The position numbers were made by a program, and so were the translations under genes. From Ctenosaura bakeri (taxonomy: Eukaryota; Chordata; Lepidosauria; Squamata; Iguanidae): DNA of 64,000 nucleotides. Below the pieces are notes generated by a model. It was not told the origin of the DNA, did not search any database, and worked only from the letters and a program-made list of their open reading frames with translations. Shown here piece after piece: positions 49,160 to 59,734 of this stretch (its first letter is position 1; every line of letters begins with the position of its first letter). The stretch covers positions 434,001 through 498,000 of the forward strand of contig CAOLHI010000022.1 in assembly GCA_948474755.1 (NCBI GenBank), written 5' to 3'.

Positions 49160-49760
49160 GCATTGCATCCAGAAGCTCCTCAGCCTCAGGGCAGCAACCA
49201 CTTCCATGACCAACCTCACTTGCCTCTGATCCAGAGACTTACAGTGCTGGTTCATCCAGTACTTCAACCCCCAAAAGAATCACCAGGGCTTCCAAATGAT
49301 GCTTTCCCCAATTTCCAGCACTCCCTCTTCTAGTAGACCAGAGGACGCAATCTCCTCACAGGCATGCCCTTTCATCTCCTAGATCTGGAGTGCACAGTGA
49401 CTGTCAGCACCTCCAAAATTGGCTGGGGAGCCCACTGCAATGACATGACAGTGCCCGGCCACTGGTCCTAAGGGAAGTCTTCCTGCACATCAGTGCCTTG
49501 GAACTCCTGACAGTCATCAAGGCCTTCAGACTTTCAGCAGGTGACTCTGTAGGAAGATAGTCCAAATGACATCGGACAACATTGTGGTAGTCTGTTATAT
49601 CAGCAAACAGAGAGGCAAACAATCTACTACCTTACCCTACCTGACATCTTTCTGGAACTGGTGTCTACAGAAAGGCATATACTCCACAGCTGTACATGTA
49701 GCTGGATGAACAACACGCTAATAGATTCCCTCAGTCACTCCCAGGTCCTTTAACACAAAT
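49160..49760 (+). pseudogene. DIRS RNase H remnant
   Basis: A frame around 49400-49440 reads STSKIGWGAHCND, corresponding to 'TDAS..GWGAH' at the start of the RNase H fold in DIRS elements; the first catalytic Asp is not there. Further on AVHVAG (about 49691) and DSLSHSQ (about 49725) match the 'A.H(V/I)PG..N..AD.LSR' end of the domain. Stops and frameshifts are frequent. Confidence 0.65.
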
Positions 49761-49829
49761 GGACTTTCTCCATGGAAGCATACCGCCTCATCACATCATA
49801 ATCATGGACCTCTTCACTTCCCTAATCAA

Positions 49830-51130
49830 CATCAAATGCCAGCACTTCTGCTCCAGAGCAGGCAAAAACCACAACTCTTTGGGCAACACCTTTCTCAGTA
49901 CGGTCCAACAAGCTGATGTACCACTTTCTGCCCTTCTCACTGCTTTCGAAGGTCATGATCAAGCTCTCCAGGGATGGATACAATGCCATTCTCATCACAC
50001 CCTACTGGTCAAGACAACCTTGGTTCACACACCTCCATCATCTGTCCTGAGAGAGATTTATCAGACTCCCACACAGAGCAGACCTCATTTTGCACTTGGA
50101 TGGACAAGTCCTTCATCCCAGCATTGGGATACCACACCTCACAGTGTGGACAGTAGCCCCCTAAATTCACTGTGGCTGACCAGAGTGTGCACAGCCTCCT
50201 GGAAGAAATCCATCCAGCACTCTTACACATACAAGCAGAACAAATTTGCCACCTTCGTCACTTCCAGGAACAAGTGCACCTTTCTGCCCATCTGGTCTAC
50301 CATGCTCCACTTCCTTCTCCATCTCAGAGAGAGTGGTTTGGCGTTCTCTTCCCTGTGAGTATGCCTCAGTGTGATACTTGCCTGCCACCTCAGGACCTCT
50401 TCCTTGACCTCACTTTTTTTGGATCTGGCCCTTGTGTACCCTCCAGTGATACCACAAACTCCTCTCTAGTCTCTATTGTCAGTCCTCTCCCAGCTCACCA
50501 GAAAACCCATTGAGTCCATGACGACCACTGATGACTATCTCATCTCCTGGAAAACAGCATTCCTTGTCGTCATCACCTCTGCCAGAAGGGCCAACAAGCT
50601 CACAGCACTGTGCTCTGACTCCTCTTAGCTAGTCTTCCAGAGTGACAACATTGTCCTGTGACTGGTCATCACCTTCCTGCCAAAGGTGGTGTCTGAATTT
50701 CACCTCAACCAGGACATTGTCCTTTCAACATTCTACAATTCAGCCCACCTCACCATTGGAACAGTCTCTATACTCCCTCAATATCAGGTGAGCACTGGCC
50801 TGGCACACTCAGAGAACAACCTCCTACCAACAGACCAACAGATTTTTTGTCTGCTGTTGTGGTCCTAGGAAAGGAAAAAACAAATATCTTCCCAATTTTT
50901 CTCCAGTTGGATTGCCCACACAGTCAGTTTGGCCTGTGACTTGACAGGGCAGCCAGCTCTTCAGCCCTTCAGGCTGCATTCCAAGGGAGGAGTCGCTTCC
51001 TGTGCCACTCTTCTCTGTGACATCCCAGTGCCAGAACTCTACAGGGCAACAACATAGTCACAGCCATCGACTTTCATACACCACTACAGACTGGGCTGCA
51101 AATCTGCTGTCCTCTAACCTGTCCTCCAGT
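49830..51130 (+). pseudogene. DIRS tyrosine recombinase (and possible methyltransferase-like) remnant
   Basis: The region continues in + sense with broken frames of DIRS character. The passage ending at about 51090 reads ELYRATT, a stop, SQPSTFIHHYRLG. This resembles the C-terminal 'AA.W(S/T)SP.TF.(R/K)(H/F)Y' of DIRS recombinases, where the Tyr would be the nucleophile. I could not find the partner Arg and His residues in one frame, so the assignment is weaker than for RT. Whether the methyltransferase-like domain of DIRS elements is included cannot be told. Confidence 0.55.
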
Positions 51131-51163
51131 GATCTGCCTGCCATCCAGTGGTAAGCTCTTCAG

Positions 51164-51250
51164 TCACCCATATGTGTGGGGCACAGAGATCATGATGAGG
51201 AATAACAGGTTGTTTACTTGTAAGTGGTTCTTCGAGTGGTCATCTGTGTC
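51164..51250. repeat. DIRS internal complementary region
   Basis: 51204-51248 (AACAGGTTGTTTACTTGTAA, then GTGGTTCTTCGAGTGGTCAT) is the reverse complement, with mismatches, of the element's right extremity at 51448-51494. Directly next to it, 51164-51200 (ACCCATATGTGTGGGGCACA) is the reverse complement of the element's left extremity at about 45598-45634. Complementarity to both ends, joined without a gap, is what the internal complementary region of DIRS elements shows; it is thought to align the ends when the circular form is made. Confidence 0.82.
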
Positions 51251-51302
51251 CTCACATAATCCTGCCCCCATTCCCTCTTTTTCAGGTCCCTGGATTCTTA
51301 CT

Positions 51303-51494
51303 GGTGGACTTTGAAACTGAGGAGTGGCAAGGTGGGCTCGGGTGTGTTCAGTATGCGAGAGGGGCGGAGCCACCACCAAGCTGCTCAGCTCTAGAACTTT
51401 CAGAGATGGCTTTCTGCACAGGCACAAAACCCCGTATGTGTTGAGAGCACAGATGGCCACACGAAGAACTGCAGTTATAGGTAAGCAACCTGTT
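51303..51494. repeat. DIRS right inverted terminal repeat
   Basis: Reverse complement of the left repeat: GGCGGAGCCACCACCAAGCT, GCTCAGCTCTAGAACTTTCA and CACGAAGAACTGCAGTTATA mirror the left end. The outermost bases AGGTAAGCAACCTGTT lack an obvious partner at the left end but pair with the internal complementary region. Confidence 0.87.
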
Positions 51495-51609
51495 CATTTC
51501 TTCTACTGGACTCTTACTATACTATGGCTGCTGATCAAACTCTTTTCATAAAGCAGAAAGGAAAAAAAAGCAATTGAATTAAATTTTGTTTCTTTTTCTT
51601 TTTTTATAG

Positions 51610-51644
51610 CTCTACTGAGAAGTCGTTTCCCTGGAGATCTGCAG
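51610..51644 (+). CDS. PKP4: PKP4 coding exon 3 (35 nt, residues 80-91 and part of 92)
   Basis: After TTTTTATAG the 35 bases complete a Ser codon, encode STEKSFPWRSA and leave one G; the donor is GTATAG. SSTEKSFPWRS is the expected PKP4 sequence at this place, so this very short exon is real despite its size. It enters in phase 2 and leaves in phase 1, and skipping it would shift the frame. The T-rich acceptor tract is intact although the DIRS element ends about 115 bp upstream. The exon is too short for ordinary open-frame searches. Confidence 0.95.
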
Positions 51645-52234
51645 GTATAGTTGTTCTGAAGGTTTTCTTTTAATATGGTATATCCTCAAAAATGCCACAG
51701 ATTCCATAAATTCCTAAGTATTACTTAGTTAAGCGTTCTCAATCAAATCAATATATGTTACATTGAATGCAAAAATGTAGATATGTTTAATTCACATCAA
51801 AGTATGTTTTCAAACAAAAAGCTCTAAATTTTTCTAAAGTCCATTTCACTAAGATAATGTTTGTTTTGCTACAACTGTAAGGACATGTGTGCAAAGATCA
51901 TTTTTACAGAATTATAGTCAATATAATCTGTATAAGTAATCATAATAGTTGTACTCTTCACAATTTGCTGATGTTTGCAGGCTGCTTCCCATGACTTTTT
52001 TCTATGCATAGGTATCTATTTAATTTAAAAAAAAACCTGTATATCCTGCATACATCATCATCATCATATATGATTAGTGCCTATCTATTTCACTGTGTAC
52101 CTAACATTGCCAGAGGTGTGTATGTGTATTAAAAGGTCTCTGCCCTTTCCAGGTACTACCTGACATCAGTAGTACTCCATTTCTAAATCTCTGAAGGGAA
52201 GTATCCATACCATTCTGTTGCAGCAAGAACAACA

Positions 52235-52330
52235 AAAAGTCTTGTGGCACCTTAAAAACTAGCAATTTTATCTGGCATAAGCTTTCAGCCATAGACTGCA
52301 GCCCCCAGCAGCTGATGCAGGGAGTGTATC
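52235..52330. repeat. Dispersed reptile repeat ('CTTGTGGCACCTTAAA' type)
   Basis: GTCTTGTGGCACCTTAAAAA, CTGGCATAAGCTTTCAGCCA and GACTGCAGCCCCCAGCAGCT match a very common amniote repeat motif known to me, normally found at the end of a SINE or LINE. Class not settled. 56385-56515 appears related, in opposite orientation. Confidence 0.5.
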
Positions 52331-52906
52331 TACCAAATGAGCTTACACGCTCATTAATCTGGTGAAATGGGCTAGAATCCAGTAAAGATGCCAAATAAAA
52401 TTTACAAATCTTTAAGGAGTCACAGTTTATTTCCAAATCTGTGGAAGTCCTGATTCAGTTACGTGGCCCCTATAAAAAAGCAAGCTCTGCATGCTTAGAA
52501 GCACCCTTATATTTTTATGTGTGTCGGGGCTAAGGCACAGAGGAGAAATTGAAGCTAGAAGGGAGAGTAAGCAGACCATGGCAACTTGGTCTTTTCTTGT
52601 GTGATCAGCTGCTTTTAAAGCAGTTGCTTGTTTTTAAAAATGCTGTTAATTGGTAGAGGGAATTGCTGTTGTTTTGTTATAGTTTATACTGCCCTGTTTT
52701 TGTATAAACTTCATTTGCTACCTTTTTAGAAAAACGGGTTATAAACTCAGTGATGGTGACAGATGAGGAAAGAGGTGTATGATGATATCTTTTGTATTTT
52801 TATTATTGCAGCACTTAAAATGAGCAGGATTCTTCTTGTTTGATCCATGTGGTTATAAATAATCTATGGATTATTATGGAGCTACTATTTGAAGTATGTT
52901 GTAATG

Positions 52907-53256
52907 CAGCGGTTTTCAAAACTGTGGTCTTAAAATATTTTTTAAAACAACAGTGAAGAATCGTCTGATTACCATAACAACTAAGGAATTGTGATGATGT
53001 GAGTTTTTGTGGAGCAGAGCTTGCTTCATCAGATGCCTATCAGATGATCTAGAATATCTGTAGTGGAAGACAAGCTGCATGAAAGAAAGCATTATGCCAG
53101 TACTCCATGTTCTCCAATGTGTATAGTGTGCATTGTTTCATCATGCAGTCTTAGTTTGTAAATCATGACACCTGGGCTGAACAGATCTGACTGGTACAAG
53201 TACACAGATCAATGTGGAAAAGATTCCTTTGAGAGTAGAACATTTGAAAACTGCTG
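52907..53256. mobile_element. hAT-like element, degraded
   Basis: Left end CAGCGGTTTTCAAAACTGTG; reverse-complemented right end CAGCAGTTTTCAAATGTTCT. The first 15 bases of the ends differ at one position. The flanking eight bases do not match (TTGTAATG and CATCAACA), so the target duplication has decayed or the borders are slightly off. Confidence 0.65.
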
Positions 53257-55234
53257 CATCAACATCATAGCCCCACGTTTCTTAGTATTTTACTCTGCCA
53301 CCAGTATTTTACTGTGAGTGTTTTAATTAGGGTTTTTAAAAATGTTTTCTATTTTACTTTGTTTTCCTTATATTTTGTGGTCTTTTTCTCTTGCCTTAAA
53401 ATCAACAAGAAAAGCAAGTCAGAAGTATTTTGCTTAAATGAAATAAATGGTGTGGTACAGTTGTTAGTTACAGTCAGTTCCTTGCTAATATGTATCACTT
53501 TGGACTCAATCCGTCACTGCACTTGCACTCGTAGCAGAACTTTTCTTAACACTAGAATTTCATAGCCCTTTATATCCAGTTCTGGGAGTACACAATAAAC
53601 TGCAATGGGATGAGGATTGTCCTTCCTAGTTATGCTAGATCCTGCCATTCTGACAGCAGATTGCCACTTGTGGATATTTCCCCTTAGACATTATTATTAC
53701 ACTGTGGTTCCTCTTAGAGAAAAACCTATCGTTATGATAAATTTAGTAAACAGGCACCCCATTTTGCTTACCACTTAACAGAATAGAATGCAATAACAAG
53801 CAGAACGTAAGTGCATAATGATTTTAAACAGTATGTAGGGAACTTTTGTTGTGGAAACTATATTAGAAGCAACCAACCATTAACATGGAGCAGACATATA
53901 ATAATACTTCTGTTTTTGTCTCTGTAGCTCATTAATGTGATATGGCTACTCTGCCAAGTACTACATTTTGCTTCCATAGTAAATCTTCACCATTATTTAC
54001 CCTCTTAAAGGGATGCTTCTTAGTAAACTGAAATGCTGCTTTTAAATAAATATAACTGTAAATTATAGCTTTTTGCTCAGTTTTCAACTTGAATCTTCAA
54101 AGTTCCAAGGAAAGTTCACTTTATGTAATTTGCCCTTATGCGGCAGTTGTTTTGATGGTTGTTTTGGTTTGGTTTTTAGCTATATCTGCCCCATATCTTT
54201 TTAATAGTGAAATCAGTATACATTGCTTTTAATTTAAAATATTACTTTTCTGAGCTGACTTGCATTAATTCTGTATCTGTACGCACAGTGCTGGGGTGGG
54301 AAATACGAAATGCTCCAAATGATTTTGTACAACAGTTTCCATCACCCTTGCCCATTCACCATGCCAGTTGTGAGAGTTAAAGTGCAGCACATTGACCAAT
54401 AGAGGTGCTTATCCCTCTATTATTAATTGAAGTTACAAGGAGCTTCCTCCTTTGTCTTTCATTTTTTCTTCTGTTCTGTTGACATTCAAAAAGTTCTTTT
54501 ATTGTAATTCTTGACCTTTTTTTTTGGTGATCAAACTGCTTTTGAAAATTAGTTTTGAACACAGTTTGTAACATGGCATTGAAAGCTGCTGCCATAGAAA
54601 CAGAGGCCCAGAACTTCCTGATGTGGTTGCTCATTTCTTTGAGTCATAGCCGTAATGGAGAGTGGCTTTCTGATTGAAGTCTTGTATTTTATAAAATTCA
54701 AAATTAATATTTTTATGATAATTACTTTTACAGTGAAACATTCCTGAATTAAAATGAAATTTGGAAATAACTAAGGAATGCACCACTGTTCTGTTGTATA
54801 AAGGAAGAACTAGCACTGAATCTTTTTCTCCCAACCCTTTTCTGTTGCAGGATATTAAGTATTAAGTTGCATTTAAAAGTTTAACACTATTAGACTGTGA
54901 TCCCATAAGCTTTATCAGGCACAACTAAGGGCTGTGGTTGTTTTCCCTCTCTCTGTCTCTTAACAACCATGTGATAGCATAAATAGCTTTTGAAATTCAC
55001 TTCACTAGTGGTTTGCCATGGTGTGTGGGAGAAGGTTGGCTTAAGAGAAAGAAAAAAGGGGTGGGGGGAGTCTGTGGTTTAAAATGGTTCTTGGGGACTT
55101 TGAGTCCTTGCCTTATATTCTGTCTCTGCTCCCTCCCATCATTTTTCCCTGAATTCTTAAATTCATTTCATTTTATTAGACAAATCATGTTTTCACCTGA
55201 TCAAAAAATTTAAAATCTGTGTATTAAGAATGCA

Positions 55235-55420
55235 TTAACTTAAAATATTTATATCCTACCTCATCCAGTTCTCAAGGTGACTTACACTCCTAGTTAAAGT
55301 CACATTACCACAAAGCTTCAGCATGAATGTTGTTTAAAGGTAAAAAACAGCACATTAATATACTAAATAAATAAACAAAATTATAAGCAAGAACAACCTT
55401 CAGAACAGCATCAATTAATA
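55235..55420 (-). mobile_element. LINE 3' end, minus orientation
   Basis: TTTATATCCTACCTCATCCA, GTTCTCAAGGTGACTTACAC and the downstream AATATACTAAATAAATAAAC are the antisense of the '...GTAAG(C/T)CACCTTGAG...GGATATAAA' end of CR1/L2-type LINEs. Upstream extent uncertain. Confidence 0.5.
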
Positions 55421-55890
55421 CTCAGCTCAGTGGATGTCAACTCAGAAACACTGTACTAAGTAAACAGGCTATGCAGCTTGTTCTGTAAACCATCAGGAAC
55501 ATACTTCAGCAAACATCCTCTCACCACCAAAAACACCTTGCTTCTTACCTAGATGACTTCATCTCCTATAGTTAGTAGAACACACTTTGACTTGCGCAAA
55601 TTCCTCTATCAGTTGTGGTAGAGATACTAAGTTGAGCCTAGGCATGACAGTTGCAAGGATCTGATATTGTTCATAAATGACCAACATCTTTAGTATTCAC
55701 ACAGACACATACATTCTGCTTCTGAAATAATTGCCCTGAAAATGAAATTCATCCTAAAACCTTCCTTGTACTTTTGTTGATACACCTGACCTGTTTGTTA
55801 TTTCCAGCTAGTGTAAATATACATTGAATAAATGAAAATTTGATAAGGCAACACTTAGGCAAATGTTATTGCTTCAATGAGACTACTTTA

Positions 55891-55985
55891 AGATGAGTGT
55901 GTGACACACTCTTATCCCCCAGAAAACCCCATGATAAGTTTGCTTTAGGTCACCATAAGCTGGAAATGACTTGAAGACACACCAA
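55891..55985 (+). mobile_element. tRNA-derived SINE tail, + orientation
   Basis: CCCCCAGAAAACCCCATGAT, AGTTTGCTTTAGGTCACCAT and AAGCTGGAAATGACTTGAAG match the 3' half of the SINEs at 33155 and 62705. The head is missing. Confidence 0.65.
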
Positions 55986-56034
55986 AATATAAGATTTAGG
56001 CAGATATGTGGAAAAAAGTAAGCAGCGATACTTT

Positions 56035-56515
56035 TACTTGGCCAACTTCTAGCATAAAGTACATTATTCAAGCTTTTGAAGTTTCACTGACTTCTTCCAT
56101 CAGGCAAAAATGTTGAATTCAGTGTTCTCTGTCTAAGTAAGGAGGATTTAGCTTTGCGCAAGACAGAAACAGCTAGATCTCAAGATAAGTTACTTCTCTG
56201 TTGCTAATGGATTTGAAATTTTATTATCTTTTATTGCTTTTTCTCCTTAGTTTTCACTTGGCTAATAAGGGGAGTGGCTTCTATCTGTACTGAAATCTCT
56301 CAGTGCCATCTTAACTGACAACATCTCAGACAGAATATAGGATAACATCGTCACCTGGTTTCTGCCGATGTATGATTTTTAACTTCTTTGCCTGATGAAA
56401 AAGCCAGTGTAGCTTTAAAAGGTTGCTTTGGAGTTGGCCCAATAAATGTATGACTACTTGTGGATTTTGGATTTTGTAGTATTTTGCTGCATGGCCAACA
56501 CAGCTACCCCTGAAT
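56035..56515 (+). repeat. Two pieces of a dispersed reptile repeat
   Basis: 56035-56115 (TACTTGGCCAACTTCTAGCA, TGACTTCTTCCATCAGGCAA) and 56385-56515 (TTTGCCTGATGAAAAAGCCA, GTTGGCCCAATAAATGTATG, TTGCTGCATGGCCAACACAG) resemble parts of one common reptile repeat that ends in 'ATGGCCAACACAGCTACC'. The 270 bases between them are unassigned. Confidence 0.45.
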
Positions 56516-57001
56516 GTATTATTTTTCCAGGAAAAAAAAAGTAAGGTTTTGCCTAGGATTTAGCAATGAAATTACTCCTACAGGAAACAGTCCCTAACTG
56601 TAAGTCTGAAAGCTCCTGATATTTTTTTCTATCATGCTTTTATATTTCAAGCTACATAAGACTTTGAAGTAGCTGAATTTGTTTTACATTTAAAGTCCAA
56701 GAGTGAATATCACAGGTGACCATATGTCTGCTTCAAAATGTTCTTACTTTGCAAATATGTATTATAGAGCTTTTGAAACTGAGAAGAAAACACCTCCTGC
56801 AAAGTTATGTGTGTTTACGTGTATGTAACTGTATGTTGTACAGTATAATACAATATCCATTCTCTTTGCTTTGCTTTATGTATAACATCAAACTGCAAAA
56901 ATACCGAAATCTTTCAGTGTTGTTATGTGTATAGGTATGAATATATAATATGAATATACAAATGTAGATGAAGTGGTTGATGAATGAAACTCTGCTTTCA
57001 G

Positions 57002-57133
57002 ATTTGCCAAACACAGGTGTAAATAAACTCAGAACTTCTGAGAGTGTTCACATTACTTCTTATCATGTTGGAACAGAGCCAGAACAAGGGAATCTCTACT
57101 CCCCTGAGCAAACATCGCTCCATGAAAGTGAGG
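57002..57133 (+). CDS. PKP4: PKP4 coding exon 4 (residues 92-135, part of 136)
   Basis: Acceptor CTGCTTTCAG, donor GAGG/GTCTGT. The first two bases complete an Asp codon; then LPNTGVNKLRTSESVHITSY, HVG and TEPEQGNLYSPEQTSLHESE follow. The ends (PNTGV and TEPEQG.LYSPEQTSLHESEG) are those of PKP4. The middle (about residues 99-115) differs from what I recall of mammalian PKP4 and seems less constrained. The segment is acidic and disordered and belongs to the N-terminal head. It leaves one base, joined by exon 5 to give Gly. Confidence 0.96.
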
Positions 57134-57230
57134 GTCTGTTATATAAATTTTAAATAAACTAAGGTTTATCAATTCAGTATTTTTTGGCATAGCTTTATAA
57201 TAACTTCAGTCTCATGCTGTACGTCTACAG
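57134..57230 (+). other. PKP4: PKP4 intron 4 (97 bp)
   Basis: Only 97 bases separate exons 4 and 5. Starts GTCTGT (a weaker donor than the others) and ends GTCTACAG. No repeats. Confidence 0.93.
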
Positions 57231-57421
57231 GATCAATGGGTAACTCTAGAAGTTCAACACAGATGAATTCATATTCTGATAGTGGGTATCAGGAAGTTAG
57301 CAGTTTCCATAATAGTCAAAACCTGGGAAAAGGAGAGAACAGACTGCAGCATTCCTTTATTGGATCAAATAATAACCATTTGGTGAGAAGTTCAAGGGCT
57401 GAAGGACAAGCTTTGGTTCAG
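57231..57421 (+). CDS. PKP4: PKP4 coding exon 5 (residues 136-199)
   Basis: Acceptor TCTACAG, donor CAG/GTATGC. It encodes SMGNSRSSTQMNSYSDSGYQ, EVSSFHNSQNLGKGENRLQH, then SFIGSNNNHLVRSSRAEGQA and LVQ, matching the PKP4 head. The Ser/Asn/Gln-rich composition points to a disordered region; the SDSGYQ motif is characteristic of the PKP4/delta-catenin group (from memory). Ends in phase 0, so exon 6 starts on a codon. An ATG at 57236 is internal methionine 138, not a start. Confidence 0.97.
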
Positions 57422-59734
57422 GTATGCATCACTGAATTACAGTGCCCTTTTAGTCTGCCTTTCCATTGACTGATAAATGATAGTAAAAAAAAATTATTGT
57501 CATAAGCTGAAGTTTATTTTAAAAAGAATGTCTTTAGGCTAACAGTGTTTGGTCAATTAATTGGTGTTTAATTAATAAGAACATCTAAGCTAAATAAAAG
57601 TTGGCCACAGTAATTGTTTTAATTAGTTGCTTTTGTATTTATCAAGAAAAAACACACTCAGTATAGGCCTATAATTAAGAAAGAATATTATGCTCTAGAT
57701 ACTGTATACATTTACCATAGAGATGCTATTTATACAATAGAAGAGTATTCTGGTATCTTCAAGTACAGTGTTTCTTACATTGTCTTTGATTCATATAAAA
57801 TATTGCCACCAAAAAAAATCAAAAACAAGCCACAGCAGTTCCAAGAAGACCATCAGGTGATTTTACAATAGTTTGAAACATCTGAACCGATTTAAAACTA
57901 AATTATACTGCCTTTTATGGAGAGCAGTAAAAGGTTAACAAACCTGTTCCAAAAAACACGAAAGCGGGTAGAATAAGTAATTTTAATACAAGTGGTTACA
58001 GAAGATGCAGGCAAAAGGAGTAATGCATCACTTTATCTGACACACGTGGAAGAGAAAACCTCTTCAAATTTGTAGCCCAGTATGACATGTTTTCAGTGCC
58101 CAAGTATTTCTTCCCATGCAAACCATCCAGATTTTGTTACTTAAAAATCACATAAATAATCAGGATGCAGTAGTGGAACTGTGCTGATGCAGCCAATAAT
58201 TGTATGAGCAGTTTTATTATATAAAAAGCAGACATTCATATGCTGTGAAAAAGGAGATTAGGGAAGAAGACAAAACAGAGGAGGCCAATTGTTATAGCTA
58301 GGATTTTGAGTTGCACTGCTGTATTTGAAGTCATAGCCATGGCTTACTGAGAAGGGACAGTCCTAGCCCTAGAGGACTGTGCTTTCCCTTCCTGTCTTCT
58401 CTGCCACAATAATGAAGAGTTTTTACTTTTTCATTTTTTAAGAAAATTAATATGGTTTATCATGTTGTCCAAGCCCAAGAAGCTATGGTTAACCTGTCTT
58501 CCATAATCTAGGAGTGTCAAGATGTTGGACTGTACCTCTTGGCATCTCTGATCACTAGCCATGCTGGCCAGGGATGATGGAAATTTTTGTTCCAAGTATC
58601 TCAGGAGTATCACTAAGGGAAGACAAAGCTTAACTGTAGTTTGTATGAAATATGCCAGTTTCATAAAATCATTGTTTATGAAGAAACCATGATTAAGGTT
58701 TCCGCTTGTTTGATCTTAATTTAAGATTATCCTGCAAGTTGAACAATATGCTAAACTTCATTTAATCAAAAGCAGAAACAAAAGTTTCCGGTGTCCTTCT
58801 CATTATACTGTAATGGCCAGGGGAGCTAGAATCATGTCAAAATGGAATAATGGTTTACTGTCGTGTCTCCATTTACAATAGAAAATAGCAAAGTACTAAG
58901 TTTAACTTACATTTATACTAGAAGTCCATTTCAAAGTATAGTTTTGCTTTGTGTGGGTGTCATATGGGAATTCTCAGTATTCTCCAAAAATGCATTGTTA
59001 ATGTCAGCTGCAATAGAAAAGTCATTTGAAAACACTTTATGCACAAACCGGGGGAAAAAAAGGGAAGAAAAAAGATTTAAGTCTCATTAATTTCAGTTGG
59101 AAGGACTAAAAGTTCAATTTTATACTGGTCTACTCAGAAATCTATCTCATTGTGTTCACCAGAACTTCATCCCTTGGGTTTAGAATCTTTTATTTAAACT
59201 AGATTTTTAAAGTATGGTTATAAAAAAAAAATAACAGAAAAGAATGAGAGAAGGAAGGATGGAAGGAGCAGTGCGTAGGCTACAGACAAGGACTAGGTAC
59301 ATACATGGGTATAAACTGATTGTATTTCCAGAAATAATTCCTTGGTGTTTATGCACAGCTAAACCAGTAAGGTCTTCTGACTATTCAGGGATGGGTGGTG
59401 AATGTTTATCTTTCCTACCAGTTAGAATACCACCTTGGCTATAAGCTGAGGTTTGCTTGTTTGTTTGTCACTCTGGATGCCAATTTGCCTAGGATGGCCA
59501 ACATTAAGGAACGCTATGAATTGTACTCTAAAATATCTGAAGGGCAAAGGTTCTCCTACTACTGGTATATAGGATTACAGCTTTTAAGCATATTTTGATG
59601 CTTCCTTTGAACTAGAGTTACACTTGTAAATGTACCCTGAAAGCAGTTACGAAAGAGATGAGGTTTATATTTATAATTTAATCGCTTTTGATGATTTAGT
59701 ATATTAATGTTATTATTATTGTTCTTGCTGACAG
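57422..59734 (+). other. PKP4: PKP4 intron 5
   Basis: About 2.3 kb, GTATGC to GCTGACAG. 57422-58486 and 58623-59734 show no feature that I can identify; a fold-back fragment lies between. A short GTTT run is at 59457-59468. Confidence 0.85.
58487..58622. mobile_element. Fold-back hAT-type fragment
   Basis: AAGATGTTGGACTGTACCTC, ACTAGCCATGCTGGCCAGGG and ATGATGGAAATTTTTGTTCC resemble the central part of palindromic reptile hAT elements ('GACTACAACTCCCATCA...CATGCTGGC...GATGGGAGTTGTAGTCC'), strongly decayed. Related to 13077-13195. Confidence 0.5.

Larger units (their letters stand above)
45590..51500 (+). mobile_element. DIRS-like tyrosine-recombinase retrotransposon, inactivated
   Basis: About 5.9 kb from end to end, reading on the + strand. 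It has inverted terminal repeats (about 45595-45763 and 51303-51494), an internal complementary region (about 51164-51250) and the remains of gag, reverse transcriptase, RNase H and tyrosine recombinase in that order. This arrangement is diagnostic of the DIRS order: such elements use a recombinase in place of an integrase and insert from a circular intermediate without target duplication (family knowledge). All coding regions carry stops and frameshifts. Base composition is richer in C than the surrounding intron. The exact outer bases are uncertain by some ten bases. Confidence 0.9.
21329..51609 (+). other. PKP4: PKP4 intron 2 (between coding exons 2 and 3)
   Basis: About 30.3 kb, starting GTACAC and ending TTTTTATAG. 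It contains most of the repeats in the window and the DIRS-like element. Stretches where I can name nothing are 22056-23589, 23986-24234, 24562-25644, 26111-28720, 29020-29352, 29405-32931, 34241-36825, 37116-37665, 37845-38199, 38351-39455, 39985-41160, 41366-42100, 42221-43278 and 43446-45589. Around 28096-28200 there is a weak CR1-like passage. 35360-36100 is richer in GC than its surroundings and unclassified. No protein-coding gene is supported here on either strand. Confidence 0.85.
51645..57001 (+). other. PKP4: PKP4 intron 3
   Basis: About 5.4 kb, GTATAG to CTGCTTTCAG. Apart from the repeats listed separately, 51645-52234, 52331-52906, 53257-55234, 55421-55890, 56116-56384 and 56516-57001 hold nothing I can name. 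52053-52068 is a short CAT microsatellite. Confidence 0.85.
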
